38,664 nt of DNA from Chromatiaceae bacterium (GTDB lineage Bacteria > Pseudomonadota > Gammaproteobacteria > Chromatiales > Chromatiaceae). A program made the position numbers and the translations under genes. The notes below the pieces were generated by a model. It was not told the origin of the DNA and searched no databases. It saw only the letters and a list, made by a program, of their open reading frames with translations. Within the stretch, counting starts at the first letter, position 1. Every line of letters begins with the position of its first letter. The stretch spans positions 1-38,664 of the forward strand of contig REDK01000081.1 of the NCBI GenBank assembly GCA_007693535.1, read 5' to 3'. Shown one piece after another: positions 11,160-19,058 of this stretch.

Positions 11160-13721
11160 ATGCCAAAGCCCCCCCCCCATCGACAGTGGAAGGTCATTGC
11201 TGCGGCCCTGTGGCTGGTTTGCGTTGCCCTGCCCGCGCTCGGGCAGGAACCCGCGTGCCTCAGCACCGGCGGCTGTCTGGGCTTCCCGGATGCCGATGCC
11301 CAGAGCGGCAAATTCATCAACGTCACGCGCGGGCTATCCAGTCTTGGCGATGTCGGCACCGGGCAGCGGGTGTTCAACATCAGCCTGGAGATTCCGGCCG
11401 CGCGAGCCGACTTCGAGCTGGCGATCTTCGACGGTGAACTCGGTGGCCGCTGGGATCGGTGGACCGGCTCCAGTGCGAACCTGGACAACATCATTTTCAA
11501 GCTCTACCGCGACCCGCAGGGGGTGGGCACTACCGACCCGGGCGATCTCCTCTACGCCTGGCCGGCGGCCTCGATGCCGGACGATGCCTGGTGCACGCTC
11601 AACCCGGATTACCCGCTCGATCCCGTCAACAACCCCGTCTGTGTCAGCGGTTCCATCCCCCAGGACGCCGGCGCCTTCAACCTGGATCGTAACGCCCACA
11701 TTTACCACCTGGTGGCCGATTGGGCCACGACCAACCGCACCAACGAACAGAACAATTTCAAGGTCGTGGTCGAAGGCCAGCCCTTCCTACTGGCGGGCAG
11801 CACCATCGGCTTTCAAGGCTTCAAGTACCAGCATAGCAACGGGCTACAGCTCGGTGCCCCGACCGTCTACGACGGCCGGTTCGGCTTCAAGTTCTTCGTG
11901 CCGGACGGGACGAGCAGTCTCGTCTTCTATGACGGCGACGCCGACTTTGCCGACGACACCGACGATCTAAATTCGGACAATTGCACCCCCAACACCACCG
12001 GCTGCGGCTTCCCGCCATTTCAGACCTCGCCGGCGACGATCGCACAAGGCGCCAATCCCGGCGTCCCGCCGGATGATCTGACGAGTTCCGACCCGGCGTT
12101 CGACGCCCTGATCGCTGCGTTGATACGGGTGGAGCCATCGGTCTTCTACCGGATCCTGCCGCCGGCAGTCTCGGACTGGCCGGAGGGGCGGATCAATGAC
12201 GACGTCTCCGGCGACAAGGAATGGGAGTTCTACGGCCTCGGTGTGACCATCGCCGACTGCGTGGCGCCGGGTAATCCCGGCGTGCCCGGCTGTGACGATA
12301 CCGTGCCGTCCATCCCCGCCGGCCTCTACACCTGGCAGTTCGAGGGCGTGGATGGCTTCAACACGATCTATCTGCACACCGACTATGACGTGTTTCCGGA
12401 GCTGGCCTCGATCGGCGATACCGTCTGGTTCGACGCGAACCCGGACGGCTTCTGGGCCGACAACCCGTTCGTGATCCCGGTGGGCAATGAGCCCGGCATC
12501 CCGAACGTGCAGGTGAACCTGTATCGGGATGTGAACCGGAATGAGGCGCTGGACGCTGGCGACGACTTCGAAGGCTTCGCCTGCACCGATGCCGGCGGGC
12601 AGTACCTCTTTGCCGATCTGCCGTTGGACAAGTACATCGTGGAGATCGCCCAGCAGAACTTTGCCACTACCGGGTCCGCGTGCACGGGTGGCGGTCCCGG
12701 CGCCTTGGTCGGCCTGACACAGACCCTCGACCGCTCCACGGAGCCCGGCGATCATTTCAACCGCACCACCCCCTGGCCCGTCGATCTGCCGACCAACATC
12801 AACTATTCGCGGGCCGACTTTGGTTTTGTTGAATCGGAGCTGGCCTCGTTGGGTAATACGGTTTGGTACGATGCCAATCGCGACGGGTTCTGGGACGACA
12901 ACCCGTCGAGCCCTAGCCCTACGGGCGACGAGCCCGGTATCGCGGGCGTGCAGGTAAACCTGTACAGGGATGTGAACGGGGATCAGTTGCTGGACGACGA
13001 TGACGAGTTCGTGGGCTTGTTGTGCACCGACGGCAACGGCCAATATCTCTTCACCGATCTGCCGCTCGGCGACTACCTCGTGCAGATTGCGCCGGGGAAT
13101 TTCGACGCGACCGCTGGTTCCCAGTGCACCGCAGGCGGTCCTGGAGTGCTGGTCGGCCTCACGCAGACGGTGGATCGCTCCTCGGAGCCTGAGGACCATT
13201 ACAACCGCATGACCCCCTGGCCGGTCGACTTGTCAACCAGCAGCGACTATATCCTGGCCGACTTCGGTTACGTCGAGGCGGACGGCGGCGGCCAAGGTTG
13301 TACCCCTGGCTACTGGAGGCAGCCGCACCATTTCGGTTCATGGGTCAATTACCAGCCCAGCGATCTGTTTGCGAGCGTCTTTGATGATGCCTTCCCGGGC
13401 AGGACCCTCCTAGACGTGGTCAGGCAAGGAGGCGGCGGCCTGAACGCCCTTGGACGCCACACCGTCGCCGCACTGCTGAACGCCGCTAGTCCGGGCGTGA
13501 GCTACGACCTCTCGGTGGAAGCCGTGATCGCGTTGTTCAATCAGACCTATCCAGGTTCCCGCCAGGAGTATGAGGCACTGAAGGATCTGTTCGAGGGCTT
13601 CAACGAGCAAGGGTGCCCGTTAGGGAGGAGCGGAAACGGGGACAATGGCTCCGGACGCCCGGGCAACCCCCCCGGGAACCAGGGCAATCGCCCCGGGAAC
13701 CCGGGCAATGGCCGTCGTTGA
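11160..13721 (+). CDS. Secreted SdrD B-like repeat protein with CTPGYW-type C-terminal region
   Basis: An 853-residue exported protein. A signal peptide follows the basic PPPHRQWK start (VIAAALWLVCVALPALGQ), with cleavage likely after GQ. The first 400 residues form a large beta-rich domain of unknown type. Two SdrD B/Cna B-like repeats begin near residues 414 and 559, each with ASxGxTVWxDAN, PGIxxVQVNLYRDVN, GQYLFxDLPL and PWPVDL blocks. From about residue 713 comes a GCTPGYWRQPHHFGSW domain, seen in many secreted proteins of environmental bacteria. The tail is a Gly/Asn/Pro/Arg-rich stretch. No LPXTG or PEP-CTERM anchor is visible. ATG at 11160 is chosen because the signal peptide starts there. 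It lies 212 bases upstream of the RiPP genes; any link is unproven. Confidence 0.85.
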   Translation: MPKPPPHRQWKVIAAALWLVCVALPALGQEPACLSTGGCLGFPDADAQSGKFINVTRGLSSLGDVGTGQRVFNISLEIPAARADFELAIFDGELGGRWDRWTGSSANLDNIIFKLYRDPQGVGTTDPGDLLYAWPAASMPDDAWCTLNPDYPLDPVNNPVCVSGSIPQDAGAFNLDRNAHIYHLVADWATTNRTNEQNNFKVVVEGQPFLLAGSTIGFQGFKYQHSNGLQLGAPTVYDGRFGFKFFVPDGTSSLVFYDGDADFADDTDDLNSDNCTPNTTGCGFPPFQTSPATIAQGANPGVPPDDLTSSDPAFDALIAALIRVEPSVFYRILPPAVSDWPEGRINDDVSGDKEWEFYGLGVTIADCVAPGNPGVPGCDDTVPSIPAGLYTWQFEGVDGFNTIYLHTDYDVFPELASIGDTVWFDANPDGFWADNPFVIPVGNEPGIPNVQVNLYRDVNRNEALDAGDDFEGFACTDAGGQYLFADLPLDKYIVEIAQQNFATTGSACTGGGPGALVGLTQTLDRSTEPGDHFNRTTPWPVDLPTNINYSRADFGFVESELASLGNTVWYDANRDGFWDDNPSSPSPTGDEPGIAGVQVNLYRDVNGDQLLDDDDEFVGLLCTDGNGQYLFTDLPLGDYLVQIAPGNFDATAGSQCTAGGPGVLVGLTQTVDRSSEPEDHYNRMTPWPVDLSTSSDYILADFGYVEADGGGQGCTPGYWRQPHHFGSWVNYQPSDLFASVFDDAFPGRTLLDVVRQGGGGLNALGRHTVAALLNAASPGVSYDLSVEAVIALFNQTYPGSRQEYEALKDLFEGFNEQGCPLGRSGNGDNGSGRPGNPPGNQGNRPGNPGNGRR

Positions 13722-13933
13722 ACGCGATTGAGCGGGTCTGCACGACCACCTGGCGCGCCCGCGGTTCGGTGCCCACCTGAGCTGGCAGCGGCTGCGCTGG
13801 CCGCGGGCGCGCGGATGATCGGGGCGGCCGCGGCATCCGCCTTGGCGGCCGGGCCGGATGGCGGCAACCGGGACACCTGGATGACAATGCTGCCGTCCGA
13901 CAGTGACCGGCAGCGGCCCCCTGAAGGCGTGTG

Positions 13934-15865
13934 ATGGCCAGTATCGCGGGTGTCTATCAAGTCGACGGCGCGCCGGTCGCTCGCGGCGTGCTACAACGAT
14001 TGGCAGGAGCCATCGCGTATCGGGCAGCCGATGGCGTCGATGTCTGGCAGCAGGGATCGGTGGGACTCGTCCACGGCCACTTCTGGACCACGCTGGAGGA
14101 GGTCGGTGAGCGGCAGCCGATCTCGGCTGCCGACGGTCGGTTCTGGGTCACCGCCGACGCCCGTATCGATAATCGCGACGAGCTGATGGATGGGCTGCGC
14201 GGCGGCGGCGATCTGACTCAGAAAACCCCGACTGACGCCGAGCTGATCCTGGCGGCCTATGCCCGCTGGGGCGAGGGCTGTGCCGAACGGCTGGTCGGCG
14301 ACTTCGCGTTCGCACTCTGGGATGCGGCAGCGCGGAGGTTATTCCTGGCGCGGGACCTGATCGGTATCCGCCAGCTCTACTATGTGCAGGTCGACGGCGC
14401 CTTCTACTTCGCGACCACCGTTGGCGCGCTGCTGGCGGTGCTCCCGAGTACGCCAGCGCTGAACCGGCCGCTGATCGACGCCTATCTGCGCGGCAACTGG
14501 TCGCTGTGGGTCTGTCAGACGGTCTATCAGGGGATCTTGCGCCTGCCGCCCGCGCATGCGCTGAGCGTTGTGCCGGAGCGCAGCGCAACCCCGCGCCTGT
14601 TCTATGTGCTGGGGTCACAGCCGCCGCCGGCCTATGGGTCCGACGAGGCGTGGTTCGCGGCCTTTCGCGACGTCCTGAACACGGCCATCCGCGCCCGGCT
14701 GCGGAGTCGCGAGCCGGTCGGGCTGCTGCTCGGCGGTCTGGACTCGTCCGCGATCGCCTGCGCGGCGCATGAGCTGGTGCGCGCAGAGCCGGGTCTTCCG
14801 GCCGTTCGGCTCTATACCTCGGTCTATCGTGACCTGCCCAGTGCCGACGACTCCCCCTACAGCGCCGCGGTCGCCGAGCGCTGTCCGGCCTTCACCTATA
14901 CGCGAATCGAGAGCGACGACTGTTGGGCCTTTCGTGAGTACAGCGAGCGACAACTGGCCTGCGACGAGCCGGTGATCTCCCCGCTGCGCTGCCTGAATCT
15001 CCACCAGTTCCGCACCATTGCCGCGGACGGCGCCCGCGTTGCGCTGCACGGCGACGGTGGGGACGGGATCCTTGGCCGGTTTCTCTACCACGATCCGGTC
15101 GCGATCAGGGGGCTGCCCTGGCGCGAGTGGTTTGGCCAGCGACGCCAGCTGTGGGCCCACGGGCGCTTCGGCTTGGTCGGGCTGTTGCTGCGGGCCTATC
15201 TCGCGCCCGCGGTCCCGGCGCCCGTGTGGCACTTCAAACGCAGCCTGCTCCAGCGGGTGGGGCGCTGGGAACCGGCCTGGCTGGCGGATCTCGGCTATGG
15301 CCCCTATCGAGTGACCTGTCGGTTGGATCGCCGCTTCCACGATCCCCGCGGCCTGCCGCCAGCTGCTGCCGTCATCCATCGGCAATTGCGGCATCCTTAC
15401 GACATTGCCCGGCAGAGCGATCACGACTTCGTCGCCGGGCTTGCTGGTCTGGAGCTGCGCGCCCCTTTGTTCGATCGGCGATTGCTGGAGTTCATGCTCG
15501 GCAACCTGCCGCCGCATCTGCGGACGTGGCGCGGCGCCGATCGGGTGATGGCACGCGAGGGTCTGCGTGCTATTCTTCCCGAGACCGTTCGTCAACGGTT
15601 CAGCAAGGCCACGGGAGAGGGGCTCGTGCAGCGTGGACTCAGGCACCGGGAGCGGGCGTTGATCGAGAGGCTGCTCGCGGGCTCAAGCGCGCAGCGCCTC
15701 GGTGTCTTCGATGCAGCGGCGCTGCGCGCGGCCGTCGTGGACTATTGGCAAGAACGTACGAATAACGCCGCGCAGGTCTCCAAAGCCCTGCACCTTGAGG
15801 CCTGGCTGCGGATGCAATGGACGCCGCACCCTAGCGCAGGCGCTGATCCAACCCTAACTCCTTGA
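13934..15865 (+). CDS. Asparagine-synthetase-like protein, probable lasso-type macrolactam cyclase
   Basis: A 643-residue AsnB homologue. The class II glutaminase-like domain starts MASIAGVYQVDG, so the catalytic Cys that should follow the initiator Met is Ala: the glutaminase half is probably inactive, as in lasso cyclases. The synthetase domain has the ATP pyrophosphatase loop at about 266-271, but reads LGGLDS instead of SGGLDS. Further blocks are RDLIGIRQLYY, DDSPYSAAVAERC, LHGDGGDGILGR and a C-terminal helical region. In lasso biosynthesis such a protein adenylates an Asp/Glu side chain and closes the ring with the N-terminal amine. The precursor follows 13 bases downstream, which supports this role. 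ATG 13934 is preferred over GTG 13931; GAAGG lies upstream. Confidence 0.85.
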   Translation: MASIAGVYQVDGAPVARGVLQRLAGAIAYRAADGVDVWQQGSVGLVHGHFWTTLEEVGERQPISAADGRFWVTADARIDNRDELMDGLRGGGDLTQKTPTDAELILAAYARWGEGCAERLVGDFAFALWDAAARRLFLARDLIGIRQLYYVQVDGAFYFATTVGALLAVLPSTPALNRPLIDAYLRGNWSLWVCQTVYQGILRLPPAHALSVVPERSATPRLFYVLGSQPPPAYGSDEAWFAAFRDVLNTAIRARLRSREPVGLLLGGLDSSAIACAAHELVRAEPGLPAVRLYTSVYRDLPSADDSPYSAAVAERCPAFTYTRIESDDCWAFREYSERQLACDEPVISPLRCLNLHQFRTIAADGARVALHGDGGDGILGRFLYHDPVAIRGLPWREWFGQRRQLWAHGRFGLVGLLLRAYLAPAVPAPVWHFKRSLLQRVGRWEPAWLADLGYGPYRVTCRLDRRFHDPRGLPPAAAVIHRQLRHPYDIARQSDHDFVAGLAGLELRAPLFDRRLLEFMLGNLPPHLRTWRGADRVMAREGLRAILPETVRQRFSKATGEGLVQRGLRHRERALIERLLAGSSAQRLGVFDAAALRAAVVDYWQERTNNAAQVSKALHLEAWLRMQWTPHPSAGADPTLTP

Positions 15866-15878
15866 ACGGAGGTTGACG

Positions 15879-16043
15879 ATGACCAAGCAAGTCGAGCAGC
15901 AGACCGACCAAACGAGCGCCGCTGCGGTCCCCGTGAAGCGCCCTTATGAGCCACCCCTCGTCAAGCCCTACGGACCGCTTGCAGATCTGACGCAAGCGGG
16001 GCTCACGGGTACTCCTGATACCCTAGGCTCGCAACAGACCTAA
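15879..16043 (+). CDS. Probable lasso-type RiPP precursor peptide
   Basis: A 54-residue peptide with a perfect GGAGG six bases before its ATG. The leader carries RPYEPPLVKPYGPLADLT, matching the lasso leader pattern YxxPxLxxxGxxxxLT read by RRE (PqqD-like) domains. Thr38 at the usual -2 position predicts a core starting at Ala40: AGLTGTPDTLGSQQT. Asp47 is then core position 8, giving an eight-residue ring and a seven-residue tail ending in Thr. The start resembles the AG...TPD core of paeninodin, a lasso peptide made with an HprK-like kinase. A Gly41 start with a seven-residue ring is possible but breaks the Thr -2 rule. It lies between the cyclase and PRTase-RRE genes with 12-13 base gaps, so the three probably form one operon. 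Confidence 0.8.
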   Translation: MTKQVEQQTDQTSAAAVPVKRPYEPPLVKPYGPLADLTQAGLTGTPDTLGSQQT

Positions 16044-16055
16044 CAGCCATTCGGG

Positions 16056-16973
16056 GTGCTTGTCGGGCTGCCGGCAGCGATTCCGACCCGTTCGCTCAGC
16101 TACGAACAGGCCGAGGCGGCGGCCGGTGCGCTGGCTGCGCGGCTGATCGCCTCGGTCGGAGAGGCGTTCCTTGGCCGCTGCGGCTTCGTCGCCATTCCAC
16201 GGGGCGGGCTCTTCGTGCTGGGCATGCTCTCGTATCTGCTGAATCTGGAGCGGGCGAACCTTTGGCCCCTGCCGGCCGACCGCCCGGTGGTCGTCGTCGA
16301 CGATGGCAGTTACTCGGGGTCACGCCTCGCGTGGATGCTGGGGCAGCTCGGCCAGCCCGAGGTCATCTTCGCCCACCTGTACTCCCACCCCGACCTGCGG
16401 GCCGCCGTGCTGCAGGCCGAGCCACGTGTGATCGCCTGTGTCGCCGCCCACGATCTGCGCGACCACGCGCGCGAGACCTTGCCCGACGAGCAGGCCTACC
16501 GGGAGTGGCAGCAGCGCGGCCGGGAACGTTTCGGCGACAAGCGCTACTGGATTGGCCGGCCGGATCTGGTGATCTTTCCCTGGACCGAGCCGGATCGGCC
16601 GGTCTGGAACCCGGGTACCGGGCGGCTGGAGGAGCATTGGCGGCTCGCTCCGCCCGATCGGTGCCTAGGGAATTGGGCGCGGCTGGGGATGCTGCCGCGC
16701 GGCGATGTCCGACGCACATTACGCAGCCCGGATCAGGTCGCCTTCAACCTGCAGGACGACGAGGTGCTGCTGTGTGATCTGCGCAGCGAGGAGGTGATCG
16801 GTCTGCAGGGCACTGCGGCCGAGATGTGGCGGGCACTAGCCGCCTACGGCGATCCCGAGGCGGCGCTGGGCCACCTGCAGACCTGCTTCGAGGTCGACGA
16901 GGCCAGGCTGCGCCGCGACCTGGCGCACTTCATTGCGGACCTGCTGAGCCGCAGGCTCTTGGAGCGGGTCTAG
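16056..16973 (+). CDS. Phosphoribosyltransferase-fold protein fused to PqqD/RRE domain
   Basis: A 305-residue two-domain protein. Residues about 1-185 read as a type I phosphoribosyltransferase: GFVAIPRGGL (46-52) is the first loop and VVVVDDGSYSGSR (78-90) the PRPP loop with two Asp. An unusual RYWIGRPDLVIFPWTEPDRPVWN block follows (164-184). Residues about 222-305 form a PqqD-like RiPP recognition element (VAFNLQDDEVLLCDLRSEE, then GTAAEMWRAL and two helices). The start is GTG at 16056, 12 bases after the precursor stop; the ribosome site is weak, suggesting translational coupling. In lasso clusters an RRE (B1) delivers the leader; here it is fused to a domain that might bind PRPP or a nucleotide. 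I do not recognise this fusion from characterised lasso systems. Confidence 0.8.
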   Translation: MLVGLPAAIPTRSLSYEQAEAAAGALAARLIASVGEAFLGRCGFVAIPRGGLFVLGMLSYLLNLERANLWPLPADRPVVVVDDGSYSGSRLAWMLGQLGQPEVIFAHLYSHPDLRAAVLQAEPRVIACVAAHDLRDHARETLPDEQAYREWQQRGRERFGDKRYWIGRPDLVIFPWTEPDRPVWNPGTGRLEEHWRLAPPDRCLGNWARLGMLPRGDVRRTLRSPDQVAFNLQDDEVLLCDLRSEEVIGLQGTAAEMWRALAAYGDPEAALGHLQTCFEVDEARLRRDLAHFIADLLSRRLLERV

Positions 16974-17113
16974 CGGGCGACTCCTCACTGCCCCGTTCTG
17001 CCAGTGGATTCACTGTTCTTGCCAGCAGTGGCAGCACCTCGCACTGGGTCGTTCGATCTTGAAGTCTGTGGCGTCGGCGCGGACGTCCGAGCGGTCAGCG
17101 CAGACGCTGCGTC

Positions 17114-17671
17114 TCACTCGCCAAGCATGTAGGCCAAGTCCAGCTCGCTGTCATCGAATGGGGGGATGTGCGCGCGTCGGCCTTCGTTGGCGGCCAAACT
17201 GAAGGTCATCGCCACGCGGTAGTGGTCGCCGTCCAGTTGATGCACGATCAGGGTGCGGTCCTCGGGCCAGATGAGCCAGTAATAAGGGACCCGATGACGC
17301 TGTAGCAGCAGGAACCGCGTCAACGTGTCCTTGCGCTCATGGCCGGGGGAGACGATCTCGCACACCCAGTCGGGCGTCAGCTCGACGACGCCGCGAGGGC
17401 GCGCCGGCATGCGGTCCTTGCGCCAGCCGGCCAAGTCGTGGCTCGGGCACTGATAGCGCTCATAGGCGACGCCCACCTCGGTGATGATCCACCAGCCACC
17501 AGGGCCGGCCCGACGCGGCAGCTCGCCAAGCTCGGTCGCCGTCGCCACCTGCGCCATGCCGTGGTCCGCCCTCGCCATCGGTCGGCGCACGAGCTCGCCG
17601 TCGATCAGCTCGACGCGCTCCTCCGGACTCTCGCGGAGATCATCGATGGTCTTCCGCTTATGGGCTTCCAT
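17114..17671 (-). CDS. Uma2-family putative restriction endonuclease-like protein
   Basis: A 185-residue Uma2 (DUF820) protein with a PD-(D/E)XK fold. Visible blocks are ERVELIDGELVRRPMARADHG near the start, TPDWVCEIVSPGHERKDTLTRF (the D...E.xS nuclease-like strand) and VPYYWLIWPEDRTLIVHQLDG. The ATG at 17671 gives the normal MEAHKRKTIDDL beginning; the much longer open frame upstream is shadow sequence containing the GGGGCC repeat. It lies on the opposite strand between the RRE-fusion and the kinase and splits the RiPP genes. Uma2 genes are often present in dozens of copies in such genomes, so it is probably an unrelated insertion. Function unknown. Confidence 0.88.
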   Translation of the reverse strand: MEAHKRKTIDDLRESPEERVELIDGELVRRPMARADHGMAQVATATELGELPRRAGPGGWWIITEVGVAYERYQCPSHDLAGWRKDRMPARPRGVVELTPDWVCEIVSPGHERKDTLTRFLLLQRHRVPYYWLIWPEDRTLIVHQLDGDHYRVAMTFSLAANEGRRAHIPPFDDSELDLAYMLGE

Positions 17672-17875
17672 CGGCGCTGGTGATTCCTCCGAATGGGGTC
17701 GGCGGGATGATCGTCCGGTCTTGCAAGCAATCACCCAGTCCCCGGGCCGCCTGATCGGTGCCCTGGCAACCTTTCGGGCCTTCGGTATGATGCATCGATC
17801 TCTGCAGCATGTCAGCCGCCGCTGGGCGACAGGCGGTGCGCGCAAGGCAGGTGCGTGACAACAACATGACGTGAC

Positions 17876-17905
17876 GGGGCCGGGGCCGGGGCCGGGGCCG
17901 GGGCC
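17876..17905. repeat. Five tandem GGGGCC hexanucleotides
   Basis: (GGGGCC)5 lies 68 bases upstream of the kinase ATG, with the G-rich strand as the sense strand. It can form a G-quadruplex in DNA or in the 5' leader of the mRNA. A GTG at 17871 would translate it as a GP-repeat N-terminus, which I reject as the protein start. Confidence 0.95.
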
Positions 17906-17972
17906 GCAGGGCCGCAATCGGACTGGTTCGAGTCGACCTGAACGCTGCGAACAACGAACGCTGCAAATAACA

Positions 17973-19013
17973 ATGGTGGGTGTCGGATTGCAAGACCTGA
18001 CCCGGGCAGGCGCGCACGGCTGGCCGCGGTATCGGCTGTTCGGGCTGACGCTGGCGAGCAACTTTGCCTTCCAGACGCACTTGCCGACGGTCACGGATGC
18101 CCCGGACCTGGGCTTCGTCTGTACGGCCGATGCCCCCGCGGGGCTGGACCTGGCGCAGCCCAGCCCCGACTATTGCAGCCCGTACCGCGATCAGCATGGT
18201 GAGCCGGCGCTTAGCATCTATCGGTTGCCGGGGCGGGACCTGCTGCGCTTTGCGGATGCGGTGGATTTCCATCTCTACCCGGACTTCATCCATTGCCACG
18301 TGCGCGATCCGGAGACGGCCTTTTGGGTCGAGATCCGGCTCTTGGGCGTGGTCTTGTCCTTTTGGATGGAGCGCCAGCAGATCCCGATGCTGCACTGCGC
18401 GGCGACCGTCGTCGACGGTCTGGCCGCCGGATTTCTCGCCAGCAATCAGGGCGGCAAGAGTTCGTTGGCGGCGGCCTTGATGCAGGCGGGCTATCCCCTG
18501 TTGACCGATGACATCTTGCCGATCGAGACCGCCGGGCAGCGGTTCGTCGGCCGCCCCGGCTATCCGAGTACCAGGTTCTGGCCGGCGGCCGCCGAGCATT
18601 TTCTCGGGCGCTCGGCGGATCTGCCGCAGGTCCATCCGGACCTGAGTAAACGGCGCGTCTCGGTGGTGGGTGACGGGCTGGGCGGGTTCTGGGACCGCCC
18701 GGCACCGATTGGTTGCCTCTATCTGCCGGAGCGCTACGACCGGGACGCCGAGGACGCGCCGGTGGAGATCACGCCGTTCGCGCCCGCCGCCGCCCTGATG
18801 GAGCTGCTGCGCCATTCGTTCATCGTCCGGCCGGTGCAGGCGCTGGGCTGGCAGCCGCGGCGTTTGGCCTTGCTGTCGCGGCTGGTGCAACAGGTGCCGC
18901 TGCGGCGGCTGCGCTATCCGAGCGGTTTCGAGCATCTGCCACGGGTGCGCGCGGCGGTGCTGGCCGATCGCGGCCACTGGGCTGGTGGCCCGGGCCAGTT
19001 AGGGGCCAGTTAG
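17973..19013 (+). CDS. HPr kinase-related protein (HprK-related kinase A type)
   Basis: A 346-residue protein with an HprK-like C-terminal core: MLHCAATVVDGLAAGFLASNQGGKSSLAAALMQ holds the P-loop (about 157-165), and GYPLLTDDILPIE matches the HprK DD motif (179-180). The first glycine of the P-loop is Ala. The N-terminal 125 residues are not the HprK regulatory domain. Proteins of this class occur with PqqD and nucleotidyltransferase genes; in paeninodin-like lasso clusters they phosphorylate the C-terminal residue of the precursor. A precursor ending in Thr fits, though the characterised examples use Ser. ATG 17973 is chosen because the upstream frame is repeat sequence; no strong ribosome site is visible. 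The stop codon lies inside an 11-bp repeat. Confidence 0.85.
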   Translation: MVGVGLQDLTRAGAHGWPRYRLFGLTLASNFAFQTHLPTVTDAPDLGFVCTADAPAGLDLAQPSPDYCSPYRDQHGEPALSIYRLPGRDLLRFADAVDFHLYPDFIHCHVRDPETAFWVEIRLLGVVLSFWMERQQIPMLHCAATVVDGLAAGFLASNQGGKSSLAAALMQAGYPLLTDDILPIETAGQRFVGRPGYPSTRFWPAAAEHFLGRSADLPQVHPDLSKRRVSVVGDGLGGFWDRPAPIGCLYLPERYDRDAEDAPVEITPFAPAAALMELLRHSFIVRPVQALGWQPRRLALLSRLVQQVPLRRLRYPSGFEHLPRVRAAVLADRGHWAGGPGQLGAS

Positions 19014-19024
19014 GGGCCAGTTAA
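18990..19024. repeat. 11-bp tandem repeat overlapping kinase stop codon
   Basis: Three copies of GGGCCAGTTAG (the last ending TTAA) cover the 3' end of the kinase. The kinase stop is the TAG of the second copy. A change in copy number could alter the C-terminus. Confidence 0.85.
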
Positions 19025-19058
19025 GGACCATTTTGCGCGTCAGTTCTGGGCCGTCGTC

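Noticed and set aside
11967-13199. 410-codon minus-strand open frame opposite the SdrD B-like gene
   Set aside because: The plus strand carries recognisable repeats and a signal peptide; the minus frame has no family-like pattern.
17871-17972. Longer kinase start that would translate the GGGGCC repeat as a GP-rich N-terminus
   Set aside because: Nothing conserved lies before Met at 17973, and the extension consists mostly of repeat; treated as 5' leader.
17658-18977. 439-codon minus-strand open frame opposite the kinase
   Set aside because: The plus strand encodes a P-loop kinase; the minus translation is Arg/Gln/Pro-rich and includes the hexanucleotide repeat.
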